Of a stretch of DNA of 64,000 nucleotides, positions 16,658-25,393 are shown piece by piece. The DNA is taken from assembly GCA_001580565.1 (NCBI GenBank), contig LRBF01000279.1, positions 1 to 64,000 on the forward strand, in the 5' to 3' direction. The notes below the pieces were generated by a model. The model did not search any database. It saw nothing but the letters and a program-made list of their open reading frames with translations, and was not told where the DNA came from. The DNA is from Caballeronia megalochromosomata. GTDB taxonomy: Bacteria; Pseudomonadota; Gammaproteobacteria; Burkholderiales; Burkholderiaceae. Numbering within the stretch: position 1 is the stretch's first letter; every line of letters begins with the position of its first letter. The translations under genes were made by a program, and so were the position numbers.

Positions 16658-17041
16658 ATGGAACAGTCCATGAAGAGCATCAAGCCACTCCGTTCAGCGT
16701 GCGCAGCGTTGATCGTCCTCGCGTCCGTCGGAGGCATTTTTCACGCTGACGACAGCATCGCGGCTGCAAGCGCGCCTTCGGTCGCGTCGAGCGCGAGCGC
16801 GCCGGTCGCGACGCGCAAGGAAAATCGCGCTCTGCGCAGGCTCGTCTACGCCGAATTCGCGAAAGACAAGAGCATCGATGCCGGCGATATCGGCGTCGGC
16901 GTGAAGAGCGGCGCCGTGACCCTGACCGGCACGGTAACCGACGCCGCGCAGATCGAGAAGGTCGGCGCCATGGCGAAAGGCGTTCCCGGCGTCGTGTCGG
17001 TGACGAACAAACTGACCATCAGGCGGAATTTCGCGCAATAG
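16658..17041 (+). CDS. BON-domain periplasmic protein
   Basis: A 127-residue protein with an N-terminal hydrophobic export segment (LRSACAALIVLASVGGIFHA), an Ala/Ser linker and one BON domain (AEFAKDKSIDAGDIGVGVKSG, then VTLTGTVTDAAQIEKVGAMAKG and VVSVTNKL). BON domains bind membranes or phospholipids and are common in OsmY-like stress proteins. Two in-frame ATGs (16658 and 16670) have equally modest Shine-Dalgarno sequences. It lies 44 bp after the porin, possibly in one envelope unit. Confidence 0.8.
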   Translation: MEQSMKSIKPLRSACAALIVLASVGGIFHADDSIAAASAPSVASSASAPVATRKENRALRRLVYAEFAKDKSIDAGDIGVGVKSGAVTLTGTVTDAAQIEKVGAMAKGVPGVVSVTNKLTIRRNFAQ

Positions 17042-17090
17042 TCCACGCGGCGCGCGGCCCTGCATCTACAAAACTCAAGTGAATCACGAC

Positions 17091-18728
17091 ATGTTCGAAC
17101 CTTCTCAATCGGCGTATGCGTACCCGCTGCTCATCAAGCATCTTTTGCACACACCGCTCGCGCACGCGCCCGATCAGGAGATCGTGTATCGCGGCGAGAC
17201 GCGCCTGACTTACCGTACGATGCAGGAGCGCATCGCGCGTCTCGCCAACGGGCTCGGCCGATACGGCGCGAACATGGGCAGCACCGTCGCAGTGATGGAC
17301 TGGGACAGCCATCGTTACCTCGAATGCTACTTCGCCATTCCGATGATGGGCGCCGTGCTGCAGACGGTCAACGTGCGGCTCTCGCCGGCGGAGATCGCTT
17401 ATACGATCAACCACGCGGGCGCGCAGATCCTGCTCGTCAACGCGGATTTCCTGCCCGTCATCGAATCGATCCGGGACCAGCTCGAATCGGTGCGCACCTT
17501 CATCCTGATCGACGATGAAGGCGGTGCAGCCAGCGCGCACGCCATCCCGTTCGCGGACGAATACGAGCACATGCTGGCCGCGAGCGAACCCGCGTACGAC
17601 TTCCCGGACTTCGACGAGAACACGCGCGCCACCACGTTCTATACGACCGGCACGACCGGCCTGCCCAAGGGCGTCTACTTCTCGCATCGCCAGCTCGTGC
17701 TGCATACGATCACGGGAATGGCGGCGCTCGCGAGCCCAGTCTCGGGACAGCGCTTTCATCGCGGCGACGTGTACATGCCGATCACGCCGATGTTCCACGT
17801 CCACGCGTGGGGCATGCCCTACATCGCCACCGTGCTGGGCGTGAAGCAGGTCTATCCGGGCCGCTATGTGCCGGAGCGGCTCGTCGGGCTGGTGCGCGAT
17901 GAAGGCGTCACGTTCTCGCATTGCGTCGGCACCATCCTGCATATGCTGCTCAACTGCGGCGAAGCGAAGACCGTCGATCTGAGCCGATGGAAAGTGGTCA
18001 TCGGCGGGGGCGCGCTGCCTCACGGCCTCGCGCGCGCGGCGCTCGAACGCGGTATCGATATCTTCGCGGGTTACGGCATGTCCGAGAGCTGCCCGCTGAT
18101 GAGTCTCGCGCAGTTGCAGCCCGGCTGCGAGACGCTCGAACTCGACGAACAGGTGCCACTGCGCTGCAAGACGGGTCTGCCGCTGCCGCTCGTCGACCTG
18201 CGCATCGTGAACGAGGAAGGGATCGAGCTCGCGCACGACGGACGTGCGAGCGGCGAGGTCGTCGTGCGCGCGCCGTGGCTCACGCAAGGCTATCTGAAGG
18301 ATGCCGCGGCGTCCGCCCAGCTCTGGGAGGGCGGCTATATGCATACGCAGGACATCGCGAACATCGATCCGAACGGGTATCTGCAGATCACCGACCGCAT
18401 CAAGGACGTGATCAAGTCCGGCGGCGAATGGGTCTCGTCGCTCGAAATCGAGAGTCTGATCTCGCTGCACCCGGGCGTCTCCGAGGTGGCCGTGATCGGC
18501 GTGAAGGACGAGAAGTGGGGCGAACGGCCCGTGGCGCTGGTGGTCCTCAAGCCGCAGTTCACGCCGCCCGTCACGGAAGCGGACATCAGGAATCACGTGC
18601 TGACGTTCAGCGAGACAGGACGGATCTCGAAGTACGCCGTGCCGCAAATCGTGAAGATCGTCGATCAGCTCGACAAGACGAGCGTCGGCAAATTGAACAA
18701 GAAGCGGTTGCGCGAACAGTTCGCGTGA
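17091..18728 (+). CDS. Medium/long-chain fatty-acid CoA ligase, AlkK-like
   Basis: A 545-residue adenylate-forming acyl-CoA synthetase. The A3 phosphate-binding loop TTFYTTGTTGLPKG is near residue 185, GYGMSES is the A5 region, DRIKDVIKSGGEW the A7/A8 region and GKLNKKRLRE holds the A10 lysine. Across its length it resembles the AlkK-type medium-chain ligase. A GTG at 17079 is an alternative start. It opens a plus-strand cluster with MaoC/PhaJ, class II PhaC and PhaZ genes. Its likely job is to activate free medium-chain 3-hydroxy or fatty acids, including acids released by PhaZ, for PHA turnover or beta-oxidation. Confidence 0.85.
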   Translation: MFEPSQSAYAYPLLIKHLLHTPLAHAPDQEIVYRGETRLTYRTMQERIARLANGLGRYGANMGSTVAVMDWDSHRYLECYFAIPMMGAVLQTVNVRLSPAEIAYTINHAGAQILLVNADFLPVIESIRDQLESVRTFILIDDEGGAASAHAIPFADEYEHMLAASEPAYDFPDFDENTRATTFYTTGTTGLPKGVYFSHRQLVLHTITGMAALASPVSGQRFHRGDVYMPITPMFHVHAWGMPYIATVLGVKQVYPGRYVPERLVGLVRDEGVTFSHCVGTILHMLLNCGEAKTVDLSRWKVVIGGGALPHGLARAALERGIDIFAGYGMSESCPLMSLAQLQPGCETLELDEQVPLRCKTGLPLPLVDLRIVNEEGIELAHDGRASGEVVVRAPWLTQGYLKDAAASAQLWEGGYMHTQDIANIDPNGYLQITDRIKDVIKSGGEWVSSLEIESLISLHPGVSEVAVIGVKDEKWGERPVALVVLKPQFTPPVTEADIRNHVLTFSETGRISKYAVPQIVKIVDQLDKTSVGKLNKKRLREQFA

Positions 18729-18750
18729 TCGTTCGAAGGGAAGCAAAAGC

Positions 18751-19215
18751 ATGAGCATGACTGAATACAGCATGGCGACGATCGAAGACTTCGTCGGCCG
18801 GGAACTGGGCGTGTCGGAATGGGTCGTCGTCGACCAGGCGCGCATCGACGCATTCGCGCAATGCACCGGCGACATGCAGTGGATTCACCTGAACGAAGAA
18901 CGCGCGAAACGCGAAGGCCCGTTTGGCGGCACGATCGCGCACGGTTATCTGACGCTTTCGCTCCTGGCGACGCTCGCGATCGAAGTGGGCCTCATCCCGG
19001 CGGACGCTTCGGCCGCGCTGAACTACGGGCTCGACAAGGTGCGCTTCATGACGCCGGTCCGCTCCGGCAGCCGGGTGAGAAGCCGGATGGTGTTGACCGG
19101 GGTCGAAAGGAAAGGCGGCGGACGGATCATCGTGAAGGCGGACAACGAGCTGCAGGTGGAAGGCGAGAGCAAGCCTGCGCTGATCGCCCAGACGCTCGTA
19201 ATGCTCGTGGCGTGA
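18751..19215 (+). CDS. phaJ: MaoC-family (R)-specific enoyl-CoA hydratase, PhaJ-like
   Basis: A 154-residue single hot-dog-fold protein with the R-hydratase signature: FAQCTGDMQWIHLNEERA, holding the catalytic Asp and His, then GPFGGTIAHGYLTLSLL. PhaJ enzymes convert trans-2-enoyl-CoA from beta-oxidation into (R)-3-hydroxyacyl-CoA, the monomer for PHA synthase. It starts 22 bases after the ligase stop, with an AAGGGAAG-type site before the ATG, and ends 31 bases before phaC, so it is part of the operon. The symbol rests on family and context; substrate range is unproven. Confidence 0.8.
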   Translation: MSMTEYSMATIEDFVGRELGVSEWVVVDQARIDAFAQCTGDMQWIHLNEERAKREGPFGGTIAHGYLTLSLLATLAIEVGLIPADASAALNYGLDKVRFMTPVRSGSRVRSRMVLTGVERKGGGRIIVKADNELQVEGESKPALIAQTLVMLVA

Positions 19216-19246
19216 AGGGGGCAAGGATGAAAGTACGGAGACCGAG

Positions 19247-20938
19247 ATGGCAGCAAACATGAGCAGCGACAACGACGACATCACGGCTCGCGCAACCGAC
19301 GGCATGCTCGGGCCCAACCCGTTCGTCGGGCTGCGCGCCGCCGACATGCTCGCCGCCGCCCAGCAGATCGGCACGCAGGCGATGCTGCATCCCGCGCTGC
19401 TGCTGGAGCAGACCACGGCGCTCGCGCGCGATCTCACATCGGCGGTGAGCGGCCAGGAAACGTCCCGGCCGCAGCAGGGCGACAAGCGTTTCGCCGATCC
19501 GGCATGGCGCGAGCAGTCGCTATATCGCACGACATTGCAGGGCTATCTGGCCTGGTGCAACGCGCTCGACGGATTCGTCGAGCGCTCGGCGCTGGACGAC
19601 CGGAGCAAGGAACGCGCGCAGTTCGTGATGTCGCTCATGACGGACGCGCTTGCGCCGACCAACACGCTGCCGGGCAATCCCGCGGCGCTGCGCAAGTGCG
19701 TGGAGTCGGGGGGCGCGAGTGTCGTCGCCGGCATGAGAAACATGCTTGCCGATGCGCTCGGCAACAAGGGCATGCCGTCCCAGGTCGACAAGCGCGCGTT
19801 TCAGGTCGGCGGGAATCTCGCCACTTCCGCGGGGGCCGTCGTCTTTCGCAACGAAGTGCTCGAGCTCATTCAATACACGCCGGCGACGCCGAACGTCTAC
19901 GCGCGTGCGCAACTGATCGTGCCGCCGCAGATCAACAAGTTCTACATCTTCGATCTGTCGGCGAACAAGAGCATCGTCGAGTATCTGGTGAAGAGCGAGT
20001 TTCAGGTCTTCGCCGTGAGCTGGCGCAATCCGACCGAAGCACATCGCGACTGGGACATGGACACGTATGTCGCCGCGCTCATCGAGGCAATCCAGGCGGT
20101 GCGCGACATCACCGGCAACCCGGACGTGAACCTGCACGGCGCATGCTCCGGCGCGATGACGATCTCGGCGCTGCTCGGGCATCTCGCCAGTCGCGGCGAC
20201 AAGACGGTCCATGCGGCCACGCTGATGGTGGCCGTGCTGGATAGCACTTCGCCGTCGCAACTCGGGCTCTTCACCACGCCCGAGACCGTCGAGCTCGCGA
20301 GGCAGAACAGCAATGCCAAAGGCGTGCTGGCCGGCGAGGACATGGGTCGCGTGTTCGCGTGGATGCGGCCCAACGATCTGGTGTGGAACTTCTGGATCAA
20401 CAACTATCTGCTCGGCGAGGCGCCTCCGGCCTTCGACGTCCTTTACTGGAACAACGACGCGACGCGTCTGCCCGGGAAGCTGCACGGGCAACTGCTCGAC
20501 ATCTTCATGCGCAACATGCTGAGCACGCCGCGGGCGCTGAACGTCCTCGGCGCGCCCGTCGACTTGTCCGCAGTCACCTGCGACACCTACGTGATGGCCG
20601 GCATGGCCGATCACATCACGCCGTGGAAAGGCGTCTACAACACGGCGCGCGCATTCGGCGGCAAGACACGCTATGTGCTGAGTTCAAGCGGCCATATCCA
20701 GAGCCTGATCAATCCGCCGGGCAATGCGAAGGCACGGTACTTCCGCAATGCAGCGCTGCCGGATGACGCCGATGCATGGCTTGCCGGGGCTCAGGCCGAA
20801 ACGGGTTCCTGGTGGAGCGACTGGCGCGAGTGGCTGAGCGAACGCTCGGGCGAAATGCGCGCCGCGCCCAGGACGCTCGGCAACAGGCGGCACAAGCGCC
20901 TTGCCGATGCGCCCGGAACATATGTGCTGGAGGCGTGA
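19247..20938 (+). CDS. phaC: Class II poly(3-hydroxyalkanoate) synthase
   Basis: A 563-residue PHA polymerase. The lipase-like box is HGACSGAM with nucleophile Cys300; Asp455 (MADHITPW) and His483 (SSGHIQSL) complete the triad. Spacing and surrounding sequence (NKFYIFDLS, VSWRNPTEAHRDWDMDTYV) resemble the Pseudomonas class II enzymes that polymerise medium-chain-length 3-hydroxyacyl-CoAs rather than the class I enzymes usual in Burkholderiales. GGAG six bases before the ATG supports the start. The last box position is Ala where many homologues have Gly. It is followed by a PhaZ-type depolymerase, matching the Pseudomonas pairing. Confidence 0.88.
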   Translation: MAANMSSDNDDITARATDGMLGPNPFVGLRAADMLAAAQQIGTQAMLHPALLLEQTTALARDLTSAVSGQETSRPQQGDKRFADPAWREQSLYRTTLQGYLAWCNALDGFVERSALDDRSKERAQFVMSLMTDALAPTNTLPGNPAALRKCVESGGASVVAGMRNMLADALGNKGMPSQVDKRAFQVGGNLATSAGAVVFRNEVLELIQYTPATPNVYARAQLIVPPQINKFYIFDLSANKSIVEYLVKSEFQVFAVSWRNPTEAHRDWDMDTYVAALIEAIQAVRDITGNPDVNLHGACSGAMTISALLGHLASRGDKTVHAATLMVAVLDSTSPSQLGLFTTPETVELARQNSNAKGVLAGEDMGRVFAWMRPNDLVWNFWINNYLLGEAPPAFDVLYWNNDATRLPGKLHGQLLDIFMRNMLSTPRALNVLGAPVDLSAVTCDTYVMAGMADHITPWKGVYNTARAFGGKTRYVLSSSGHIQSLINPPGNAKARYFRNAALPDDADAWLAGAQAETGSWWSDWREWLSERSGEMRAAPRTLGNRRHKRLADAPGTYVLEA

Positions 20939-20983
20939 CACACAGCGGCTTCCATTCCGTCGACATTCACATGGACAAGAACG

Positions 20984-21799
20984 ATGAAAAGTGTGCGCAC
21001 AATGGATATACAGACCGTCGCGCTCGACGGTCAACCGCTTCGAGTCGGCATCTGGCGAGGTAGCGATGCCTCGCCGCCGCTCCTCATCTTCAATGGTATC
21101 GGCGCCAATCTCGAACTGGTCCAGCCGTTCGTCGACGCGCTCGGCGACGTGGAAGTCGTGATCTTCGATATTCCCGGCGTGGGCGGATCGCCCGCGCCGC
21201 TCGTGCCGTACCGCTTTTCCACGCTGGCCGTGCTGGCCGACAAGCTGCTCGCGAAGCTCGGCTATGACGGACCGGTGGATGTGCTCGGCGTGTCCTGGGG
21301 CGGTGCGCTCGCGCAGCAGTTCGCGTATCTGTATCCGTATCGTTGCCGGCGGCTCGTGCTGGCCGCTACCTCGCCGGGCGTCATCATGGTGCCGGGCAGG
21401 CTTTCGGTGCTTTCCAAGCTGATCGGCGCGCGCCGTTACCGGGATCCGGAATATATGCGGGAGATCGGCGCGGAGATCTATGGCGGCGCATACCGGCGCG
21501 ATCCCGATCTGTTAGAGGAGCACGGGCGTCACATCCAGGCGCCGGGCGGACGTGGATACGTGTATCAGCTACTCGCGACATGCGGATGGAGCAGCCTGTT
21601 CTGGCTCGGTTCACTGCGCCAGCCGACACTCGTCATGCACGGTGACGACGATCCCATCGTCCCGCTCGTCAACGCGAAAATTCTTGCGCGCGGCATCCGT
21701 CAGGCGAGACTTCACGTCATCGACGACGGTCACCTTTTCCTCATCACGCGAACGCGCGAAATCGGCCCTCTGGTGCGCGACTTCCTGACGCAACAGTAG
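20984..21799 (+). CDS. phaZ: Intracellular mcl-PHA depolymerase, PhaZ class II type
   Basis: A 271-residue alpha/beta hydrolase. It shows LLIFNGIGANLELVQPF, the nucleophile elbow GVSWGGALAQQF, the acid region HGDDDPIVPLVN and the histidine in DDGHLFLITR. These segments closely resemble Pseudomonas PhaZ encoded next to phaC1. It hydrolyses stored medium-chain PHA granules to (R)-3-hydroxy acids. Two starts are possible (20984 and 21002). It is 45 bp downstream of phaC and ends the cluster, just before a strong hairpin. Confidence 0.85.
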   Translation: MKSVRTMDIQTVALDGQPLRVGIWRGSDASPPLLIFNGIGANLELVQPFVDALGDVEVVIFDIPGVGGSPAPLVPYRFSTLAVLADKLLAKLGYDGPVDVLGVSWGGALAQQFAYLYPYRCRRLVLAATSPGVIMVPGRLSVLSKLIGARRYRDPEYMREIGAEIYGGAYRRDPDLLEEHGRHIQAPGGRGYVYQLLATCGWSSLFWLGSLRQPTLVMHGDDDPIVPLVNAKILARGIRQARLHVIDDGHLFLITRTREIGPLVRDFLTQQ

Positions 21800-21807
21800 A
21801 AACGAAC

Positions 21808-21851
21808 GGCGGTGGACCCGGGCGATGTTCCGCGCCAGGTCCACCGCCTTT
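21808..21851. terminator. Bidirectional terminator between phaZ and the acyl-CoA dehydrogenase gene
   Basis: GGCGGTGGACC (21808-21818) pairs perfectly with GGTCCACCGCC (21838-21848), an 11-bp stem with a 19-base loop, followed by TTT. It lies 8 bases after the phaZ stop and before the stop of the convergent gene, so it can serve both. Confidence 0.7.
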
Positions 21852-21867
21852 GGCGGTCGCCGCTCGC

Positions 21868-23658
21868 TCAGAACTGATCCTCGGCGAGCGCGAGCATGCC
21901 CTGATCGCTCTTCGCACTGACGATCGATGCCTCGAGTGCAATGGCCTGCGGTAGCAGATGGTCCGCGAAAAAATGCGCGGTCGCGATCTTTGCGCCGTAG
22001 AACGCGGGATCGTCGGCGCGCTTCGACTGCGCCACGATCAGCGCGCGCGCCATCTGCCAGCCCGAGAGCACGATGCCTGCGAGCTTCACATAGGACACGC
22101 CGCCCGCGAACACGGCTTTGGGGTCGTCACTCGCATTTTGCAGAATGAAGTCGATGGTGCCTGCAAGTGCTGCGCGTCCGGCCGAGAGCCGTCGATGCAT
22201 CGCTTCGAAGGCCGCGCCGTCATGCTGTCCGAGTTCGGCAAGCGTCTCGTCGATCTGAGCGAGGATCACGCGGGCCGCCGCGCCGCCATCGCGAATCGTC
22301 TTGCGGCCGATCAGATCATTCGCCTGGATCGCGGTCGTGCCTTCATAGATCGTCAGGATGCGCGCATCGCGGTAATGCTGCGCCGCGCCCGTCTCCTCGA
22401 TGAAACCCATGCCGCCATGCACCTGCACGCCGAGGCTCGTGACGTCGATTGACATCTCCGTGCTCCAGCCCTTCACGACCGGCACGAGGTATTCGTAGAT
22501 GGATGAATGCCGCGCGCGCGTTTCGGCGTCGAGCGCGTGATGCGCGATATCCGCATGGGCCGCCGCGACATAGGCAAGCGCGCGGGCGCCTTCGGTCAGC
22601 GCGCGCATCGTCGCGAGCATGCGTCGCACGTCCGGATGATGGATGATGGCGACGGAATGTTTCGCGGAACCGTCGACGGGACGGCTCTGCACGCGATCCT
22701 TCGCGTAGGCGGCCGCCTGCTGATAGGCGCGATCGGATACGGCGATACCCTGCACGCCGACCGCGAATCGCGCGGCGTTCATCATGATGAACATGTATTC
22801 GACGCCGCGATTTTCCTCACCGATCAGATAGCCGACTGCGCCGCCATGATCGCCGTATTGCAGCACGGCAGTCGGGCTCGCCTTGATGCCGAGCTTGTGT
22901 TCGATCGAGACGCAATGCACGTCGTTGCGATCGCCCAGCGAGCCATCCGCGTTCACCATGAGCTTCGGCACGAGGAAGAGCGAGATGCCCTTGACGCCCT
23001 CGGGCGCGCCCGGCGTCCGCGCGAGCACGAGATGGACGATGTTCTCCGCCATGTCATGCTCGCCGTACGTGATGAAGATCTTCGTGCCGAATACCTTGTA
23101 GGTGCCGTCGCCCTGCGGTTCCGCGCGCGTGCGCACGAGTGCGAGATCGGAGCCCGCCTGCGGCTCCGTGAGGTTCATGGTGCCGGTCCACTGCCCCGAA
23201 ATGAGCTTGGGCAGATAACGCTGTTTCAGCTCGTCAGAACCTGCGGTGAGCAGCGCTTCGATCGCGCCATCGGTCAGGAGCGGGCAGAGCGCAAACGACA
23301 TGTTCGCGGCGTTGAGCATCTCGATGCACGGCGTGGCGATGAGTTTCGGCAGCCCCTGGCCGCCGAATTCCGGCGGATGCACCACACTTTGCCAGCCGCC
23401 TTCGCCGTACTGGCGGAATGCTTCCTTGAAGCCGGGCGTCGTTGTGACCTCGCCGGCATGCCACTCGCTCGGAGATTTATCGCCCGCGGCGTTGAGGGGC
23501 GCGAGAACCTCGCCGTTGAACTTCGCGGCTTCGTCGAGCACGGCCTGGGCGGTTTCGAGCGTGGCGTCTTCGAAACCCGGCAGCGTGGCGATGCTCGCTA
23601 TGTCGGCGAGTTCATCCATCACGAACAACATGTCTTTTAGCGGCGCGGTGTAACTCAA
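21868..23658 (-). CDS. Acyl-CoA dehydrogenase, long form with C-terminal extension
   Basis: A 596-residue FAD acyl-CoA dehydrogenase of the DmdC/FadE-like long form common in Proteobacteria. Recognisable parts are TMNLTEPQAGSDL, KIFITYGEHD, the catalytic glutamate region ARILTIYEGTTAIQANDLIGRK and a helical C-terminal domain. The frame opens at 23766, but the family N-terminus SYTAPLKDML follows a TTG at 23658 preceded by GGAGAGACAAA, so I take TTG as the start. It catalyses the first step of beta-oxidation, making enoyl-CoA. Facing the PHA cluster, it could feed PhaJ with precursor, though it has its own promoter. Confidence 0.9.
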   Translation of the reverse strand: MSYTAPLKDMLFVMDELADIASIATLPGFEDATLETAQAVLDEAAKFNGEVLAPLNAAGDKSPSEWHAGEVTTTPGFKEAFRQYGEGGWQSVVHPPEFGGQGLPKLIATPCIEMLNAANMSFALCPLLTDGAIEALLTAGSDELKQRYLPKLISGQWTGTMNLTEPQAGSDLALVRTRAEPQGDGTYKVFGTKIFITYGEHDMAENIVHLVLARTPGAPEGVKGISLFLVPKLMVNADGSLGDRNDVHCVSIEHKLGIKASPTAVLQYGDHGGAVGYLIGEENRGVEYMFIMMNAARFAVGVQGIAVSDRAYQQAAAYAKDRVQSRPVDGSAKHSVAIIHHPDVRRMLATMRALTEGARALAYVAAAHADIAHHALDAETRARHSSIYEYLVPVVKGWSTEMSIDVTSLGVQVHGGMGFIEETGAAQHYRDARILTIYEGTTAIQANDLIGRKTIRDGGAAARVILAQIDETLAELGQHDGAAFEAMHRRLSAGRAALAGTIDFILQNASDDPKAVFAGGVSYVKLAGIVLSGWQMARALIVAQSKRADDPAFYGAKIATAHFFADHLLPQAIALEASIVSAKSDQGMLALAEDQF

Positions 23659-23905
23659 TTTGTCTCTCCGAATGGGTGTGTCCGAGCGCTGCGGTAGCGT
23701 CGAAATAGCGTGTTCCTGCATTCGACATGCATCGAGCCGGATCATAGAGCGGGGTCGTGCCGACACGCACCTCCCGCGGTGGGAGGGGATGATGCGCGTA
23801 GCGGATCACGCTATCGTCGGAGAGATAATTCAGGTCGGTGGCTGGATCGGCAGCGCGCGCCGCACGGCTGAGGCATCCGGCCAGCGGTTGGTGATTTCAA
23901 GCCCG

Positions 23906-24418
23906 TCACGCGCCCGCGCCGCGGGCAATCAGGAATTCGTCCAGCTGCGCGAAGGTCTCTGGCATCGCCTCGTCCATGCCCTCGATCGCGATGTCGAGCG
24001 CCTCCTTCGACGGATAGAGCTCGCGCATCACCAGCAGCGTCTTGCCATCCTTTTCCTCGAAGGTCACCGTCGTGACGGCGCCGTTCTCGCTTTCCTCGTT
24101 GGTCCACACGAGGCGGGCATTCGGCACCACTTCGAGATATTCGCCGAAGAACGCCATGGGCGCCGTCGCCCTCGGGTGAGCGAATTCGAGGCGGTAGCCG
24201 CCGCCGACCCGGACATCCTGTTCACAGGAAAGCAGCGTCGCGCCGCTCGACTTCGGCACCCACCACTGTTTGAACAATTCGGGCGTGGTCCACGCTTCGA
24301 AGACGAGCCGCGGCGGGGCGTCGAAGATTCGTGTGATGACCATCTCGCGCTCAGACGTCCGTTCCGACGTCGTGCGGTTGCTCGTGCGGGCGGACTCATT
24401 CTCGCTGCTTGCGACCAT
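23906..24418 (-). CDS. SRPBCC/AHSA1-family protein
   Basis: A 170-residue START-like protein of the activator of Hsp90 ATPase homologue 1 (AHSA1) group. It shows ITRIFDAPPRLVFEAWTTPELFKQWWVPK and a C-terminal GMDEAMPETFAQLDEFL. These proteins bind hydrophobic ligands; the bacterial function is mostly unknown. AAGGAG seven bases before the ATG at 24418 supports the start. It overlaps the 3' end of the upstream ArsR gene by 23 bases, the common ArsR-SRPBCC arrangement, indicating coupled translation. Confidence 0.85.
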   Translation of the reverse strand: MVASSENESARTSNRTTSERTSEREMVITRIFDAPPRLVFEAWTTPELFKQWWVPKSSGATLLSCEQDVRVGGGYRLEFAHPRATAPMAFFGEYLEVVPNARLVWTNEESENGAVTTVTFEEKDGKTLLVMRELYPSKEALDIAIEGMDEAMPETFAQLDEFLIARGAGA

Positions 24419-24764
24419 CACGTTTCTCCTTGCGTTTGAGTTCTTCGATGACCGTGTCGAGCGCGTCGAAGCGCGCCGCCCACATCTGACGGTAATGCTC
24501 GATCCAGGCCGACTCTTCCTCGAGACGGCGCGCGCCGAGCCTGCAGGTCCGCACGCGTCCCACTTTTTCCGTGGTGACGAGCTCCGCCCGCTCCAGTATG
24601 CCGATGTGCTTGCGCATGCCCGTCAGGGTCATGTGGAACCGCTCGGCGAGGTCCGTGACCGACGCGTCGGCGCGCATCAACTGCTCCAGCACGCCGCGCC
24701 GGGTCGGGTCCGACAGCGCGGCGAACGAGGCGTCGAATCGATCTGTTTGAGAATACTGAGCCAT
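24396..24764 (-). CDS. ArsR-family winged-helix regulator
   Basis: A 122-residue ArsR-type regulator: FAALSDPTRRGVLEQLMRADASVTDLAERFHMTLTGMRKHIGILERAELV is the winged helix, followed by a basic C-terminus. The metal-binding cysteine box of true ArsR proteins is absent, so a non-metal signal or constitutive repression is likely. I chose MAQYSQTDRF at 24764 over a longer frame. It is the first gene of a two-gene unit with the SRPBCC protein and probably regulates that unit. Confidence 0.85.
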   Translation of the reverse strand: MAQYSQTDRFDASFAALSDPTRRGVLEQLMRADASVTDLAERFHMTLTGMRKHIGILERAELVTTEKVGRVRTCRLGARRLEEESAWIEHYRQMWAARFDALDTVIEELKRKEKRDGRKQRE

Positions 24765-24834
24765 TTGGTTCAGTATTGCATGCGCATCGGCGGCAGGCAA
24801 GGAGAAGCGGCGCGCGCTGTGTTCAGCTCACCGT

Positions 24835-25269
24835 TCAGTCGTGATGGTGATGCTTGTGGTGCTTGCCGTGGTAGCCGCGGCTGTAGTCGTCCGCGTACGA
24901 GTTCGAGCGCGAAACATTGCCGCCCAGCGCCGCGCCGGCGCCGCCACCCAGCGCCGCGCCGACCAGACCGCCGCCACGGCCGCCCATCGCATTGCCTGCC
25001 GCCGTGCCCGCGCCGCCGCCCAGCGCGCCGCCGATGATGGCGCCCGTGCGCTCGCGACGATTCGACGTGACCGCGCCGCCGGCGCCGCCACCCACGGCTC
25101 CGCCGAGCACCGCGCCCGTGCTGCCGCCTACGGCGCCGCCGAGCGCCGCGCCGGCTACACCGCCGAGCGCGCCGCCGAGCGCATTGTTCATGTCGCCAGC
25201 CATGGCCGGCACCGATGCCGCAGCGGTGAGCGCTGCAAGGGCAACAAACTGGATGATTCGCTTTGACAT
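24835..25269 (-). CDS. Glycine-zipper envelope protein with His-rich tail
   Basis: A 144-residue protein with signal peptide (MSKRIIQFVALAALTAAASVPAMA) and a long low-complexity region of GGALGG, GGAVGG and GGAAG repeats, a glycine zipper able to pack helices in membranes (about residues 30-125). The C-terminus is His-rich (YHGKHHKHHHHD). Similar proteins are annotated as glycine zipper 2TM or outer-membrane lipoprotein-like. The repeat makes the opposite strand appear coding; the signal peptide decides in favour of this strand. Function is unknown; the tail could bind metal. Confidence 0.7.
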   Translation of the reverse strand: MSKRIIQFVALAALTAAASVPAMAGDMNNALGGALGGVAGAALGGAVGGSTGAVLGGAVGGGAGGAVTSNRRERTGAIIGGALGGGAGTAAGNAMGGRGGGLVGAALGGGAGAALGGNVSRSNSYADDYSRGYHGKHHKHHHHD

Positions 25270-25393
25270 TGTTCGGACGTTTGTTTTTGAGACGGCGCGA
25301 GTATAACCGCAGCCTCGAAAGCTGTTCGTAACACCGTCCTCCGTCGGCGGTAAGAAATGTAACAAACTGGGTAATCAGGGCATTTGACGCGCC

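Noticed and set aside
17019..18875. A 618-codon open frame on the minus strand across the acyl-CoA ligase gene
   Set aside because: Its product is Arg/His/Asp-rich with no family features, while the plus strand encodes a complete AMP-binding enzyme. It is a by-product of high GC at third codon positions.
23770..23786. GC hairpin CCTCCC/GGGAGG near the acyl-CoA dehydrogenase upstream region, considered as a terminator for the SRPBCC gene
   Set aside because: Six-bp stem with no T run on either strand; not convincing.
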